A stretch of 64,000 nucleotides of DNA, from NCBI RefSeq assembly GCF_001428545.1, contig NZ_LMHZ01000003.1:62001-126000 (forward strand). Direction: 5' to 3'. Position 1 is the first letter of the stretch. Each line of letters begins with the position of its first letter. Of this stretch, positions 42,088 to 50,015 are shown piece by piece. Position numbers and translations under genes: made by a program. The stretch comes from Noviherbaspirillum sp. Root189. GTDB lineage: Bacteria > Pseudomonadota > Gammaproteobacteria > Burkholderiales > Burkholderiaceae_D. Below the pieces are notes generated by a model that had not been told where the DNA came from, ran no database searches, and saw nothing but the letters and a program-made list of their open reading frames with translations.

Positions 42088-43323
42088 TCAGTCGGTCAGG
42101 ATCTTGCCGGCATAGGCATTCGCGACGATCGCTTCGAACGCCTGCCGCGGCGGCTGGATAGGAAAGGCCTTGACCAGGCGCGTGACCGCCAAGCCATTGC
42201 TTGCGAGGCCGGCAAGGTCGCCCTTGGTAACACCGAAGTCCTTGAGCGTGACGGGAATGCCGACTTGTGCAACGAGGTCGCGCGTGGCAATGACTGCCTT
42301 TCTGGCCAGCTCGGACTGCGATGCGGCGGTGAGCCCGGCCAAGCTGCCAATGTGCGCCAGTTCCCGCTCGCGGACCGGCAGCAGGCTTTGCATGACATAG
42401 GGCAGGAACACCGCGTTCGTGCTGCCGTGCGATGCATGCGTCAGGCCGGCCAAGGCATAGGCCAACGCATGCACCGCGTTCAGTCCGGCATTGGCATAGG
42501 AAAACGCCGCCAGCAGACTGCCGTAAGCCATTCCGATGCGCGCATCGACGTCCGCGCCTTGCCTGTAAGCCGTCGGCAGATGCGCGAAGCAAAGACGGAT
42601 CGATTCCGCCGCCATCAACTGCGTGATGTGATTGCGTCCGCTATAGCCCGGATCGGCCAGGCCCTGGCGGTCGAAGTGCATGGAGTCGCAGGTCAGATAG
42701 GATTCGATGGCGTGCGTGAGCGCGTCGATGCCGGCGTCGGCCGTCACCTTCGGCGGGCACGAGACGGTAAGCAGGGGATCGACAACCACGGTAACCGGAC
42801 GCAAGTCGTTATCCATGAGCGCAACTTTGGTGGACGAGTTCTCCTGCACCAGGATGGCGCCCGGCGTGATTTCAGAACCAGCGCCCGATGTTGTTGGAAC
42901 GGCAACGAGGGCCAGCGGCTTTCCCGGGATCTTGCCTTCCCCCACATAGTCCGCGGGATGCCCGCCATACTTCAATGTCACTGAAAGCACCTTTGCCAGG
43001 TCGATGTTGCTGCCGCCGCCCACCGCGATCACATGATCGATATCCGCCAGCGCCGATACTCGGGATAAACGCTCCGCAGCCCGCTGGCACAGCGCGACGC
43101 TGGGATCCGGCTCGCCTTCGTCGAATATGACGGACCCGATGCCATGGCTGGCCAAGCTCTCCATCAGTCGGACCACGATGTCCGATTGGTCAGTAAAGAA
43201 CTTGTCGGTGACAATCAGCGCCTGGCGAAAGCGCTGCTTCTGCAAAAGCGGTGCCAGAGATAAAAGTTCGCCGCAGCCGAACAAGATACGCGAGGGCCAC
43301 GCCATGAAGGTTTTGTCATTCAT
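42088..43323 (-). CDS. iron-containing alcohol dehydrogenase / maleylacetate reductase-like
   Basis: 411-residue group III dehydrogenase. Nucleotide motifs are VIAVGGGSNIDLAK (about 97-110) and PTTSGAGSEITPG (about 146-158). Iron ligands are in DAGIDALTHAIESY, HALAYALAGLTHASHG and nearby. The insert around LADPGYSGRN (about 235) is longer than in maleylacetate reductase. ATG 43323 follows GGAGTC; a TTG just upstream is less likely. Its promoter lies in a 32-base perfect palindrome shared with the divergent hydrolase gene. The substrate may be a small alcohol/aldehyde or a keto-acid from ring cleavage; not determinable. Confidence 0.88.
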   Translation of the reverse strand: MNDKTFMAWPSRILFGCGELLSLAPLLQKQRFRQALIVTDKFFTDQSDIVVRLMESLASHGIGSVIFDEGEPDPSVALCQRAAERLSRVSALADIDHVIAVGGGSNIDLAKVLSVTLKYGGHPADYVGEGKIPGKPLALVAVPTTSGAGSEITPGAILVQENSSTKVALMDNDLRPVTVVVDPLLTVSCPPKVTADAGIDALTHAIESYLTCDSMHFDRQGLADPGYSGRNHITQLMAAESIRLCFAHLPTAYRQGADVDARIGMAYGSLLAAFSYANAGLNAVHALAYALAGLTHASHGSTNAVFLPYVMQSLLPVRERELAHIGSLAGLTAASQSELARKAVIATRDLVAQVGIPVTLKDFGVTKGDLAGLASNGLAVTRLVKAFPIQPPRQAFEAIVANAYAGKILTD

Positions 43324-43341
43324 CAATTCTCGACTCCAAAT

Positions 43342-43373
43342 TACAATACAACTAATATATTAGTTGTATTGTA
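43342..43373. promoter_or_regulatory. 32-base perfect palindromic operator
   Basis: The sequence 43342-43373 is identical to its reverse complement. Its core is CAACTAATATATTAGTTG (43349-43366). It lies 19 bases from the dehydrogenase start and about 107 from the hydrolase start. The same core with two changes recurs at 44294. Likely operator for the adjacent FCD-GntR protein. Confidence 0.75.
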
Positions 43374-43479
43374 TTTATTCAGCACTCTTACGTCAATTCA
43401 TCTTGCGTCCTACAGGCAGCGGCATACCTGCGCGAACCAACCCAACCCTGGAATGTCCAGGCAATCAAAAGCATCGACC

Positions 43480-44262
43480 ATGAAAACATTCAACAGTCCG
43501 CAAGGCCCCATCACCTATACCGAACAAGGCAGCGGAACGCCGGTGATTCTCGTGCATGGCATACAGGGAACGGCGAGAACCTGGGATACCATCGTGCCGG
43601 CGCTGGCCCGGCATTACCGGGTAATCGCCCCCAACCTGCGTGGCCGCGGCGGTTCGCATGCGCCCGGCGACCTTGATGGCTACCGTCTGGAATGCTTTGC
43701 GGACGATCTGCGATCCGTGCTTGATGTAGTGGCCGAGCCTGCGGCAGTCGTCGCCTGGAGCATGGGTGTTTCGGTTGTCCTGGAAATGATCCGCAAATGG
43801 CCCGCCGCGATGCTGAATGCCCTGATACTCGTTTCCGGTACCGCGCATGCCGGCGTACAGGCAAGATGGTTTCACGGAGGAAGTCCGGAGGAGGTCGAAC
43901 AGGAGGCAAGCGAGCGCGCGGCGCGCCTCAATCTCGTTGAAACGGCAACCCCTCTCGCTGTGGCTGGCGCCTGGCGCTCGGTCCAGCAAGCGGATTATCG
44001 CAACCTGCTGTGTGCTGTCACCACGCCGACCATGGTTCTCCATGGCGCTCTGGACGATCAATGCCCGATCTCGCATGGCCGCCTCATAGCCGCCGAACTG
44101 CCGCGTTGCGTGCTCCATGAATGGAGCCATGTCGGTCACAATCCGATGACGGCCGATCCCGGAAGATTCGTCGCCGAAGTGCATGAGTTCATCGGCAGGC
44201 AGTCACAGTCACAGACACAGCCGGAGTTGATCGGCCGTTCGGCAGCGCAAGCAACAGAATGA
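43480..44262 (+). CDS. alpha/beta hydrolase
   Basis: 260-residue hydrolase of the esterase/lactonase/C-C hydrolase class. The oxyanion segment is VILVHGIQGTART. The nucleophile is Ser in VVAWSMGVS (the preceding Gly is replaced by Ala, as in some family members). The acid is in HGALDDQCP and the His in HVGHNPM. ATG 43480 is used; ATG 43453 in the same frame would add nine residues and neither has a strong ribosome site. The C-terminal tail is Gln/Ser-rich (QSQSQTQPE). Divergent from the dehydrogenase over the palindrome; the membrane hydroxylase follows after a second operator. Confidence 0.88.
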   Translation: MKTFNSPQGPITYTEQGSGTPVILVHGIQGTARTWDTIVPALARHYRVIAPNLRGRGGSHAPGDLDGYRLECFADDLRSVLDVVAEPAAVVAWSMGVSVVLEMIRKWPAAMLNALILVSGTAHAGVQARWFHGGSPEEVEQEASERAARLNLVETATPLAVAGAWRSVQQADYRNLLCAVTTPTMVLHGALDDQCPISHGRLIAAELPRCVLHEWSHVGHNPMTADPGRFVAEVHEFIGRQSQSQTQPELIGRSAAQATE

Positions 44263-44293
44263 AAAAGAATGGCATTGACCGGTTTGGTGTATC

Positions 44294-44311
44294 CAACTAA
44301 CATATCAGTTG
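44294..44311. promoter_or_regulatory. second CAACTRAYATATYAGTTG operator
   Basis: CAACTAACATATCAGTTG, 16 of 18 bases identical to the core of the 43342 palindrome, 26 bases before the membrane hydroxylase ATG and just before its ribosome site. Repression by blocking transcription start is plausible. Confidence 0.7.
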
Positions 44312-44337
44312 TGTATTTATAAGGAGGAGATTGCACC

Positions 44338-45144
44338 ATGATGTCTGAACGCCAGCGCAAGTTTCGTGAAAACTACAAGTCAAGGATTAGCCCGTTTTAC
44401 AACGGACTGCTGCATATCGCAGTGATGTACGGAGCCGGCATAAGCGCAATCTACTACTGCGCCGGCAAGCTGCAGAATCCTGGCTGGGAATGGCTGATTG
44501 CGATACCTGTTTTCATTGCCGGAAACTTCATCGAATGGGCAATGCACATGTACGTGATGCATCGCCGCATCGATGTGTTCGCGCTGCGTGCCATCTATGA
44601 GCGGCATACCCGCGAACACCACCAGTACTTTACCGACAATGAACCCACCATCGACGCCGTCCGTGAATTCCGGATTGTTTTTTTCCCATGGCGGGTCCTG
44701 ATTACGCTCGGCGTGTTCGGTACTGTTCTCGGTTATACCGCCAGCCAGATCTTCAATGCCAATGCCGGGTATATCGTGTTCATGTCCATGGCGGCCCAAT
44801 ACCTGGTTTATGAAACCTTCCACTATTGCTGCCACGTCCGCGACAACTGGTTCGTCCGCAACATGCCTTTCATCAATACGATCCGCCGCCACCACACCGC
44901 GCACCACAATCAAGGCATCATGATGAAGTACAACATGAACCTGACCTTTCCACTCGCCGACTGGTTCATGGGCACGTCGGACCTGCGCCGCGGACTGTTC
45001 GGACACCTCTTCAACGGTTACAGCGAAACGCATGTGAAGGAAGAGCTCAAGCCGGTCATCAATCGTTTCCGGATCGATGATTCACGTGTCACTCTGGACG
45101 GTCCCGCATTGACCGATGATGAGAAACGCGCGATGGCGCAATAG
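44338..45144 (+). CDS. fatty-acid hydroxylase / sterol desaturase superfamily membrane protein
   Basis: 268-residue integral membrane di-iron oxygenase with about four hydrophobic helices. The histidine clusters are HMYVMH (about 70-75), HTREHH (about 90-95), a further His pair around YETFHYCCHV and RRHHTAHH near 182-189. The superfamily hydroxylates or desaturates lipids and sterols or breaks ether bonds. Its presence inside a catabolic operon with thiolase suggests oxidation of an alkyl, isoprenoid or ether side chain (inference). ATG 44338 follows ATAAGGAGGAG, a very strong ribosome site, with the operator directly upstream. Thiolase starts 27 bases after the stop. Confidence 0.87.
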   Translation: MMSERQRKFRENYKSRISPFYNGLLHIAVMYGAGISAIYYCAGKLQNPGWEWLIAIPVFIAGNFIEWAMHMYVMHRRIDVFALRAIYERHTREHHQYFTDNEPTIDAVREFRIVFFPWRVLITLGVFGTVLGYTASQIFNANAGYIVFMSMAAQYLVYETFHYCCHVRDNWFVRNMPFINTIRRHHTAHHNQGIMMKYNMNLTFPLADWFMGTSDLRRGLFGHLFNGYSETHVKEELKPVINRFRIDDSRVTLDGPALTDDEKRAMAQ

Positions 45145-45171
45145 CACCACAACGCGATGAGGAGCGAATCA

Positions 45172-46353
45172 ATGATGGATGTAGTGATTGTAGGCGCCGC
45201 CCGCACGGCAATCGGCGGCTTCGGCGGAGCGCTAAAGGAGTTTTCCGCAAGCGAGCTGGGAACGATTGCGGTGAAGGAGGCGGTTTCACGCGCCGGCATC
45301 GACCCGGTGCAGGTGCAGCAGATCACTGTGGGAAATGTGATCCATTGCGAACCGCGTGACATGTATCTCTCCCGGGTCATAGGAATCAATGCCGGGATGC
45401 CGCCCGAATCCACGGCGCTGACGGTCAACCGGCTGTGCGGCTCGGGCCTGCAGGCGATCATCACCACCGCACAAGCAATCCAGTTGGGGGAAGCGGAAAT
45501 CTGCGTCGGCGCCGGCAGTGAAACCATGAGCCGCGCACCGTATTCCATACCCTCCATGCGATGGGGTGCGCGGATGGGCGACGCAAGGACGGTCGACATG
45601 CTCGTGGGAGCCTTGTCGGACCCGTTCGGTGCCGGCCACATGGGGGTGACTGCCGAAAATGTCGCCGCCAAGTTCGGCGTGTCGCGCGAGGAGCAGGATC
45701 GCTTTGCCGTTGAGAGCCACCGCCGAGCCATCCATGCGATCAACGAGGGTTATTTCCGCGATCAGATCGTCCCGGTCGAAATCAGGGGCCGCAAGGGCGT
45801 TACATTGTTCGACACTGACGAACATCCCAAGGCGGACACCACGCTGGAGTCTCTCTCCCGTCTCAAGCCTGTGTTCAAGCGCGAGGATGGTTCGGTCACT
45901 GCAGGCAATGCATCCGGAATCAATGACGGGGCCGCCGCATGCGTGCTGATGGCTGCATCGGCGGCGCAGCGATCCGGAGCGATTCCTCTGGCTCGCATCG
46001 TGTCGACCGCTGTGGCAGGCGTGGAGCCCGGCCTGATGGGCACCGGACCGATCCCCGCAGTCCGCATCGCGCTTGAGCGCGCGGGCCTGCGCCTGCACGA
46101 GATGGACCTGGTCGAATCCAACGAGGCATTCGCGGCGCAAGCGATCGCCGTCGGTAAAGGACTCGATCTCGATCCGGCACGCACCAATCCCAACGGCGGC
46201 GCCATTGCGCTCGGTCATCCGGTTGGCGCGAGCGGCGCGGTCATTACCGTGAAATGCTTGTATGAACTGATCCGAACCGGCAAGCGTTACGGCTTGATCA
46301 CGATGTGTATTGGCGGCGGCCAAGGGATCGCGATGATTATCGAGCGGGTGTAG
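45172..46353 (+). CDS. thiolase (acetyl-CoA acetyltransferase family)
   Basis: 393-residue type II thiolase. The acylated cysteine is Cys89 (RLCGSGLQA). The His motif is GGAIALGHPVGASG and the second active Cys is in MCIGGGQG. It cleaves a 3-ketoacyl-CoA or interconverts acetoacetyl-CoA and acetyl-CoA. ATG 45172 has GATGAGGAGCG upstream. It is co-expressed with the membrane hydroxylase. Together with BKACE, which yields acetoacetate, it could complete conversion to acetyl-CoA, though no CoA transferase is present here. Confidence 0.92.
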   Translation: MMDVVIVGAARTAIGGFGGALKEFSASELGTIAVKEAVSRAGIDPVQVQQITVGNVIHCEPRDMYLSRVIGINAGMPPESTALTVNRLCGSGLQAIITTAQAIQLGEAEICVGAGSETMSRAPYSIPSMRWGARMGDARTVDMLVGALSDPFGAGHMGVTAENVAAKFGVSREEQDRFAVESHRRAIHAINEGYFRDQIVPVEIRGRKGVTLFDTDEHPKADTTLESLSRLKPVFKREDGSVTAGNASGINDGAAACVLMAASAAQRSGAIPLARIVSTAVAGVEPGLMGTGPIPAVRIALERAGLRLHEMDLVESNEAFAAQAIAVGKGLDLDPARTNPNGGAIALGHPVGASGAVITVKCLYELIRTGKRYGLITMCIGGGQGIAMIIERV

Positions 46354-46709
46354 ACGCCGCAGGCATGACCGGCAGGATTTAAAGCTGATTGTTGATTGAA
46401 TACGACGTATCGCAAGATGAAAAAAGCCCGCTTCCATGGAAGCGGGCCGAAGCCATTCTGGAGACAACCAGACAATGGGAGAGACAAGCTGCCAAGTCGT
46501 CGCCTGAACGCCCCCCGAAAATCCCATCTGAGGAAGCGCGCGACACCTGATGCATCTTAGGGAATGCCGCTGCTGCGGACAAGTCGATAAGCTGGATAGC
46601 TGCTATCACTGCAGGCAATTCCCGGTGTCCCTATGAAGCGTTGAACTTTTCGCCGCCGTCATGTTGCTCAAGTGTCTTGGCCCGCACGATATCGCCTTGG
46701 TCTCGGACT
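46354..46709. other. intergenic region with a minus-strand terminator
   Basis: 356 bases between thiolase (+) and the second GntR gene (-). Apart from the terminator at 46420-46447 I see no feature; short frames are not convincing. Confidence 0.6.
46420..46447 (-). terminator. rho-independent terminator on the minus strand
   Basis: The perfect 22-base palindrome 46426-46447 is followed on the minus strand by six T (46425-46420). It would end the transcript of the GntR gene at 46.7-47.5 kb. Confidence 0.8.
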
Positions 46710-47492
46710 TCAGGCGCGTCGGACCAGGGACGCTCCCGGAATGTGATCCAGTGCTTCGGGCTGGCGCAGTGCCAGTTGCAGATTTTTGTGCGCGACGTGC
46801 GCGTGTTCCTTCATCAATGCCTCGATCCTCGCGCCGGAACGAGCCTCGAGCGCATCAACGATATCGTGATGCTGCATCTGTGCGAGTCGCAGGATGTCGA
46901 GCGAGCCTGGCAGGCTGGCCTGCGCCGTGACGAACGCGTTGGGCGAAGCGAAGGGCAGGGACGTCACGCGCATCAGTGCGCGTTGCACCATGCCGCTGCC
47001 CGACGCGTTCAGGATAAGCGCGTGAAAGCGCTCGTTGGCTTCCGCATACCGCGCAAGTCTTTCAAGCTGCAGACAATGTGAAATCGGACTGGCAAGGGCA
47101 GCATCCATCCTGGCGACGCATTCGCGCAGTTCCTGCAGCCGAGACCGCTGTATGCCGCGTTCGGCTGCCATGCGCGCCGCCAAGGCTTCAAGGGTGCCGC
47201 GAATTTCGATAGCGTCGGCAATGTCCTCTTCGGAAAATTCCCGCACCGCAAAGCCGGCCGGTTGCAGCATTTCCAGCAACCCTTCTTCCGTCAGGCGCTG
47301 CATTGCCGCACGTACCGGCGTGCGGGACACGCCCAGATGTTCCGCCACATCGGTTTCGGCAAGGCGCTCGCCGGCATGGTACTGGCCGCGCAGCACGGCA
47401 TCGCGTAGGCCCAAGATGGCATGCTCGGTCTGCGATAGTGCGCGTCCGCCGATGCTTTTTTGCAGCGACTTTACTTGGTTCAGATCAGGCAT
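46710..47492 (-). CDS. GntR-family regulator, FCD subfamily (VanR-like)
   Basis: 260 residues: winged helix about 20-90 (recognition part LGVSRTPVRAAMQRLTEEGLL), then FCD helices with acidic/His ligand residues (DAIEIRGTLEALAARMAAE and ANERFHALIL). ATG 47492 is preferred; a TTG at 47528 would add 12 residues. It lies directly downstream of a VanA-like oxygenase on the same strand. TGTATACA palindromes in that oxygenase's promoter (48673, 48768) fit the FCD operator style, so it probably represses the oxygenase and the divergent lactonase gene. Confidence 0.9.
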   Translation of the reverse strand: MPDLNQVKSLQKSIGGRALSQTEHAILGLRDAVLRGQYHAGERLAETDVAEHLGVSRTPVRAAMQRLTEEGLLEMLQPAGFAVREFSEEDIADAIEIRGTLEALAARMAAERGIQRSRLQELRECVARMDAALASPISHCLQLERLARYAEANERFHALILNASGSGMVQRALMRVTSLPFASPNAFVTAQASLPGSLDILRLAQMQHHDIVDALEARSGARIEALMKEHAHVAHKNLQLALRQPEALDHIPGASLVRRA

Positions 47493-47537
47493 GGTCAGCA
47501 ACGGATCGGGTCGGCGGCAAATGAACAAGCAAGGAAG

Positions 47538-48584
47538 TCAGCGAGCCATACCGCCGACGTCGCGCTCCCCGGCCAGCATCCGCTCGATGATGCGGCGCGA
47601 CTGTACGCCGCCGGCATCGATATTGAGCATCAGCAGCTTGCGGTCCGGGTACTTCAGCAGGTTTGCCTGCTGCTGCTCCAGCATCTCGCGATCTTCGGCA
47701 AACACGTTGCCCTGGCCATGGCGTATGGAGGTGGTCAGTTCTTCGTCGTGCGGCTTGAAATTGCGTGCCATGCCCCAGAAATACCAGTGCGTGGTTTCCG
47801 TTTCGGGAGTGATGAAGTCCACCACGATGGCGCTTGCCTTGTATTCGGGATCGGCATGGTAACCGCCCTTGCCGGCAAGGGCTACGCCGACTTCGATCAG
47901 CACATGGCTGGGCGGCGTGAAATGACAGATCTGCCAGCGGTCCACCGGTTGATCGTCCGGCAAGTCGTTGCCGCGCAGGGCCATTTTCCAGAACGGCGGC
48001 GCCATGATGTTTTCCATGAATCGGCTGGTAATCACTTCCTCGGCTTCAAACCTGGTATTCACCGGCGCTTCGTCGATTTCCTTCTGGCCGATGCTGGTCG
48101 AATGCACATAGGTTTCATGGGTCAAATCCATCAGGTTGTCGATCATCAGGCGATAGTCGCATTTGATGTGATACAGGCCACCTCCATAGGCCCAGTCGGA
48201 ACTCTCTGCCCATGCCAGATGATGCAGCTTTGCCGGGTCGGCCTCCCCGGAGTCCCCAGGCCATACCCAGATGAAACCATACCGTTCGATCACCGGGAAG
48301 CTCTTGATGGCAGGGAAGCCGCGTACGCGCTGGCAAGGCATCGAGATGGTCTTGCCGTCGCATCCCATTTCCAGGCCGTGATAGCCGCACACCAGCTGTT
48401 CATCACGGATGAAGCCGAGCGAAAGCGGTGCGCCGCGGTGCGGGCAGAAATCTTCAAGTGCCGCCACCTTGCCACCGGGACCGCGATAGAACACCATTCT
48501 CTCGCCGCAAATCTGGCGGCCCAGCGGTTTGGTCTCGATTTCGTCAGGCGTGCAGGCGACATACCAGGTGTTTTTCGGAAACAT
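47538..48584 (-). CDS. Rieske oxygenase, VanA-like
   Basis: 348-residue terminal oxygenase. Cluster ligands are C47-P-H49 and C66-G-Y-H69; the iron motif is DNLMDLTHETYVH. ATG 48584 gives the normal start MFPKNTWYVAC and has TGGAGAAAA upstream; an in-frame extension of 26 Arg-rich residues is unlikely. It differs clearly from the 31.3 kb VanA, so another substrate is likely. It is probably an O-demethylase or ring hydroxylase. Divergent from the SMP-30 gene over a region with two TGTATACA sites, and followed by a GntR gene. No dedicated reductase is nearby. Confidence 0.92.
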   Translation of the reverse strand: MFPKNTWYVACTPDEIETKPLGRQICGERMVFYRGPGGKVAALEDFCPHRGAPLSLGFIRDEQLVCGYHGLEMGCDGKTISMPCQRVRGFPAIKSFPVIERYGFIWVWPGDSGEADPAKLHHLAWAESSDWAYGGGLYHIKCDYRLMIDNLMDLTHETYVHSTSIGQKEIDEAPVNTRFEAEEVITSRFMENIMAPPFWKMALRGNDLPDDQPVDRWQICHFTPPSHVLIEVGVALAGKGGYHADPEYKASAIVVDFITPETETTHWYFWGMARNFKPHDEELTTSIRHGQGNVFAEDREMLEQQQANLLKYPDRKLLMLNIDAGGVQSRRIIERMLAGERDVGGMAR

Positions 48585-48672
48585 GGCGATATTTTCTCCA
48601 GGATCAACAGGGGCACGACGGCGAAGCGCGATTGTCATCGTTCTTCTCCGTACGGAATGCATTGCGTCGAAG

Positions 48673-48680
48673 TGTATACA
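48673..48680. promoter_or_regulatory. TGTATACA palindrome, candidate FCD-GntR operator
   Basis: A perfect eight-base palindrome 89 bases upstream of the Rieske oxygenase start. FCD-GntR regulators commonly bind GTATAC-centred sites. Paired with the copy at 48768. Confidence 0.5.
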
Positions 48681-48766
48681 GCCCGATGTGCCGGCACTAT
48701 TTGAATATATCGATGCCTGGTATCTGGCACTCGGATCAACGGGAATTGCTCATTAAGGAAGGGCTT

Positions 48767-48776
48767 CTGTATACAG
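48767..48776. promoter_or_regulatory. CTGTATACAG palindrome, candidate FCD-GntR operator
   Basis: A ten-base perfect palindrome containing TGTATACA, 95 bases from the first copy. Both lie between the divergent oxygenase and lactonase genes. Confidence 0.5.
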
Positions 48777-48935
48777 TCGGCATACGGTCGGCAGGAACTT
48801 CCAGGCACCGTCATCGCAAGTCCCGCTGAAAATCGGGCTTACGGTTTTCCGGATGGCTGGCATCTTGAAAATCGCGTTCTCACGGCGCAGGGCAGTCTTT
48901 ATCATCCGCTCAGAATCAATCAATTTGAAAAACCC

Positions 48936-49976
48936 ATGTCCGATCACCAGAATCCGCTCCTTGACTGGGAGCTCGACCGAAGCACAATCGGCAAGACAGG
49001 CGAGGGTCTGCAGCGGCCCGAATGCATACTTGCTCAGGCGGACGGATCGCTGCTGGTCGCGGATGCGCGCGGCGGCATCATGCATATTGCCGCCAATGGC
49101 GAGCAAACCTTGAAGCTTCCGGCGTCGCAGACCGGAGCCGAGCAGCGGGCGGGTTTCAAAGACCGCTATGTGATGGCAGTGGGATCGCTGCCGAACGGTC
49201 TCGCGTTGCTGGACAATGGCGACATCCTGATCGCCAACTGGGGAACCGACTCGGTCGACCGTTTCTCCCGCGACGGTTCGTACAAGGTCCTGCACACCGA
49301 GATCGACGGCCGGCCGATCGGCAAGGCGAACTTTGTCATGCGCGATTCGAAGGGACGCATCTGGCTGACCGTCACCACGCGCATGTCGCCGTGGACGGAA
49401 TCAATCAATTCCGGCGTGCTCGATGGTTATCTGGCGCTGATGGATGACAAGGGCATGCGCATCGTCGCAGAAGGTTTCGGCGGCACCAATGAAGTGAAGT
49501 TCGATGCCAATGAGGAATGGCTTTATGTGGTGGAAAGCAATGCGCGCCGCATATCGCGCCTGCGCGTGCAGCCCGACGGGTCCCTGACCGACCGCGAATT
49601 CTTCGGTCCGAGCCGGCTCGAAGGCTTCCCCGACGGATTCGCCTTCGACGCATTCGGCAACCTGTGGGTCACGCTCATCATGAGCGACAAGCTGATCGCC
49701 CTCACGCCGCAGGGCGATGTGCTCACGATTCTCGACGACGGAAATCCCGAGGCGACCGCGAGGCTGAACAGGCACTGGCATGAGAAGTCCGTCACGCCCG
49801 ACATCATGGCGCAGGCGAAAGGCACGCTGGCGCCATGGATGGCGAGCATCACCTTCGGCGGCTCTGACTTGCGCACCGTCTATCTTGGCAGCCTTCTGGG
49901 CACAACCATTCCCTGCTTCCGCTCGCCGGTGCCGGGGCTGCCTCTGGCGCACTGGGGTGGACAACGCTTTGCTTGA
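48936..49976 (+). CDS. SMP-30/gluconolactonase-like beta-propeller lactonase
   Basis: 346-residue six-bladed propeller with no signal peptide, so probably cytoplasmic. Conserved segments include QRPECILAQADGSLLVAD (metal Glu in RPE), ANWGTDSVDRF, GTNEVKFDANEEWLYVVES (Asn/Asp metal region) and EGFPDGFAFDAFGNLWVT. It should hydrolyse a sugar-acid-like or other lactone in a divalent-metal-dependent way. The ribosome site is weak. The DenD-like dehydrogenase starts 39 bases after the stop, an arrangement suggesting a short lactone/polyhydroxy-acid step. Confidence 0.88.
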   Translation: MSDHQNPLLDWELDRSTIGKTGEGLQRPECILAQADGSLLVADARGGIMHIAANGEQTLKLPASQTGAEQRAGFKDRYVMAVGSLPNGLALLDNGDILIANWGTDSVDRFSRDGSYKVLHTEIDGRPIGKANFVMRDSKGRIWLTVTTRMSPWTESINSGVLDGYLALMDDKGMRIVAEGFGGTNEVKFDANEEWLYVVESNARRISRLRVQPDGSLTDREFFGPSRLEGFPDGFAFDAFGNLWVTLIMSDKLIALTPQGDVLTILDDGNPEATARLNRHWHEKSVTPDIMAQAKGTLAPWMASITFGGSDLRTVYLGSLLGTTIPCFRSPVPGLPLAHWGGQRFA

Positions 49977-50015
49977 TGACCGCGAGGCATCCGGATTCGC
50001 ATGGAAAGGCAAGAC

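Larger units (their letters stand above)
48585..48935. other. divergent control region between Rieske oxygenase and SMP-30 genes
   Basis: 351 bases holding two TGTATACA palindromes (48673-48680, 48768-48775) and no convincing gene. Confidence 0.6.
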
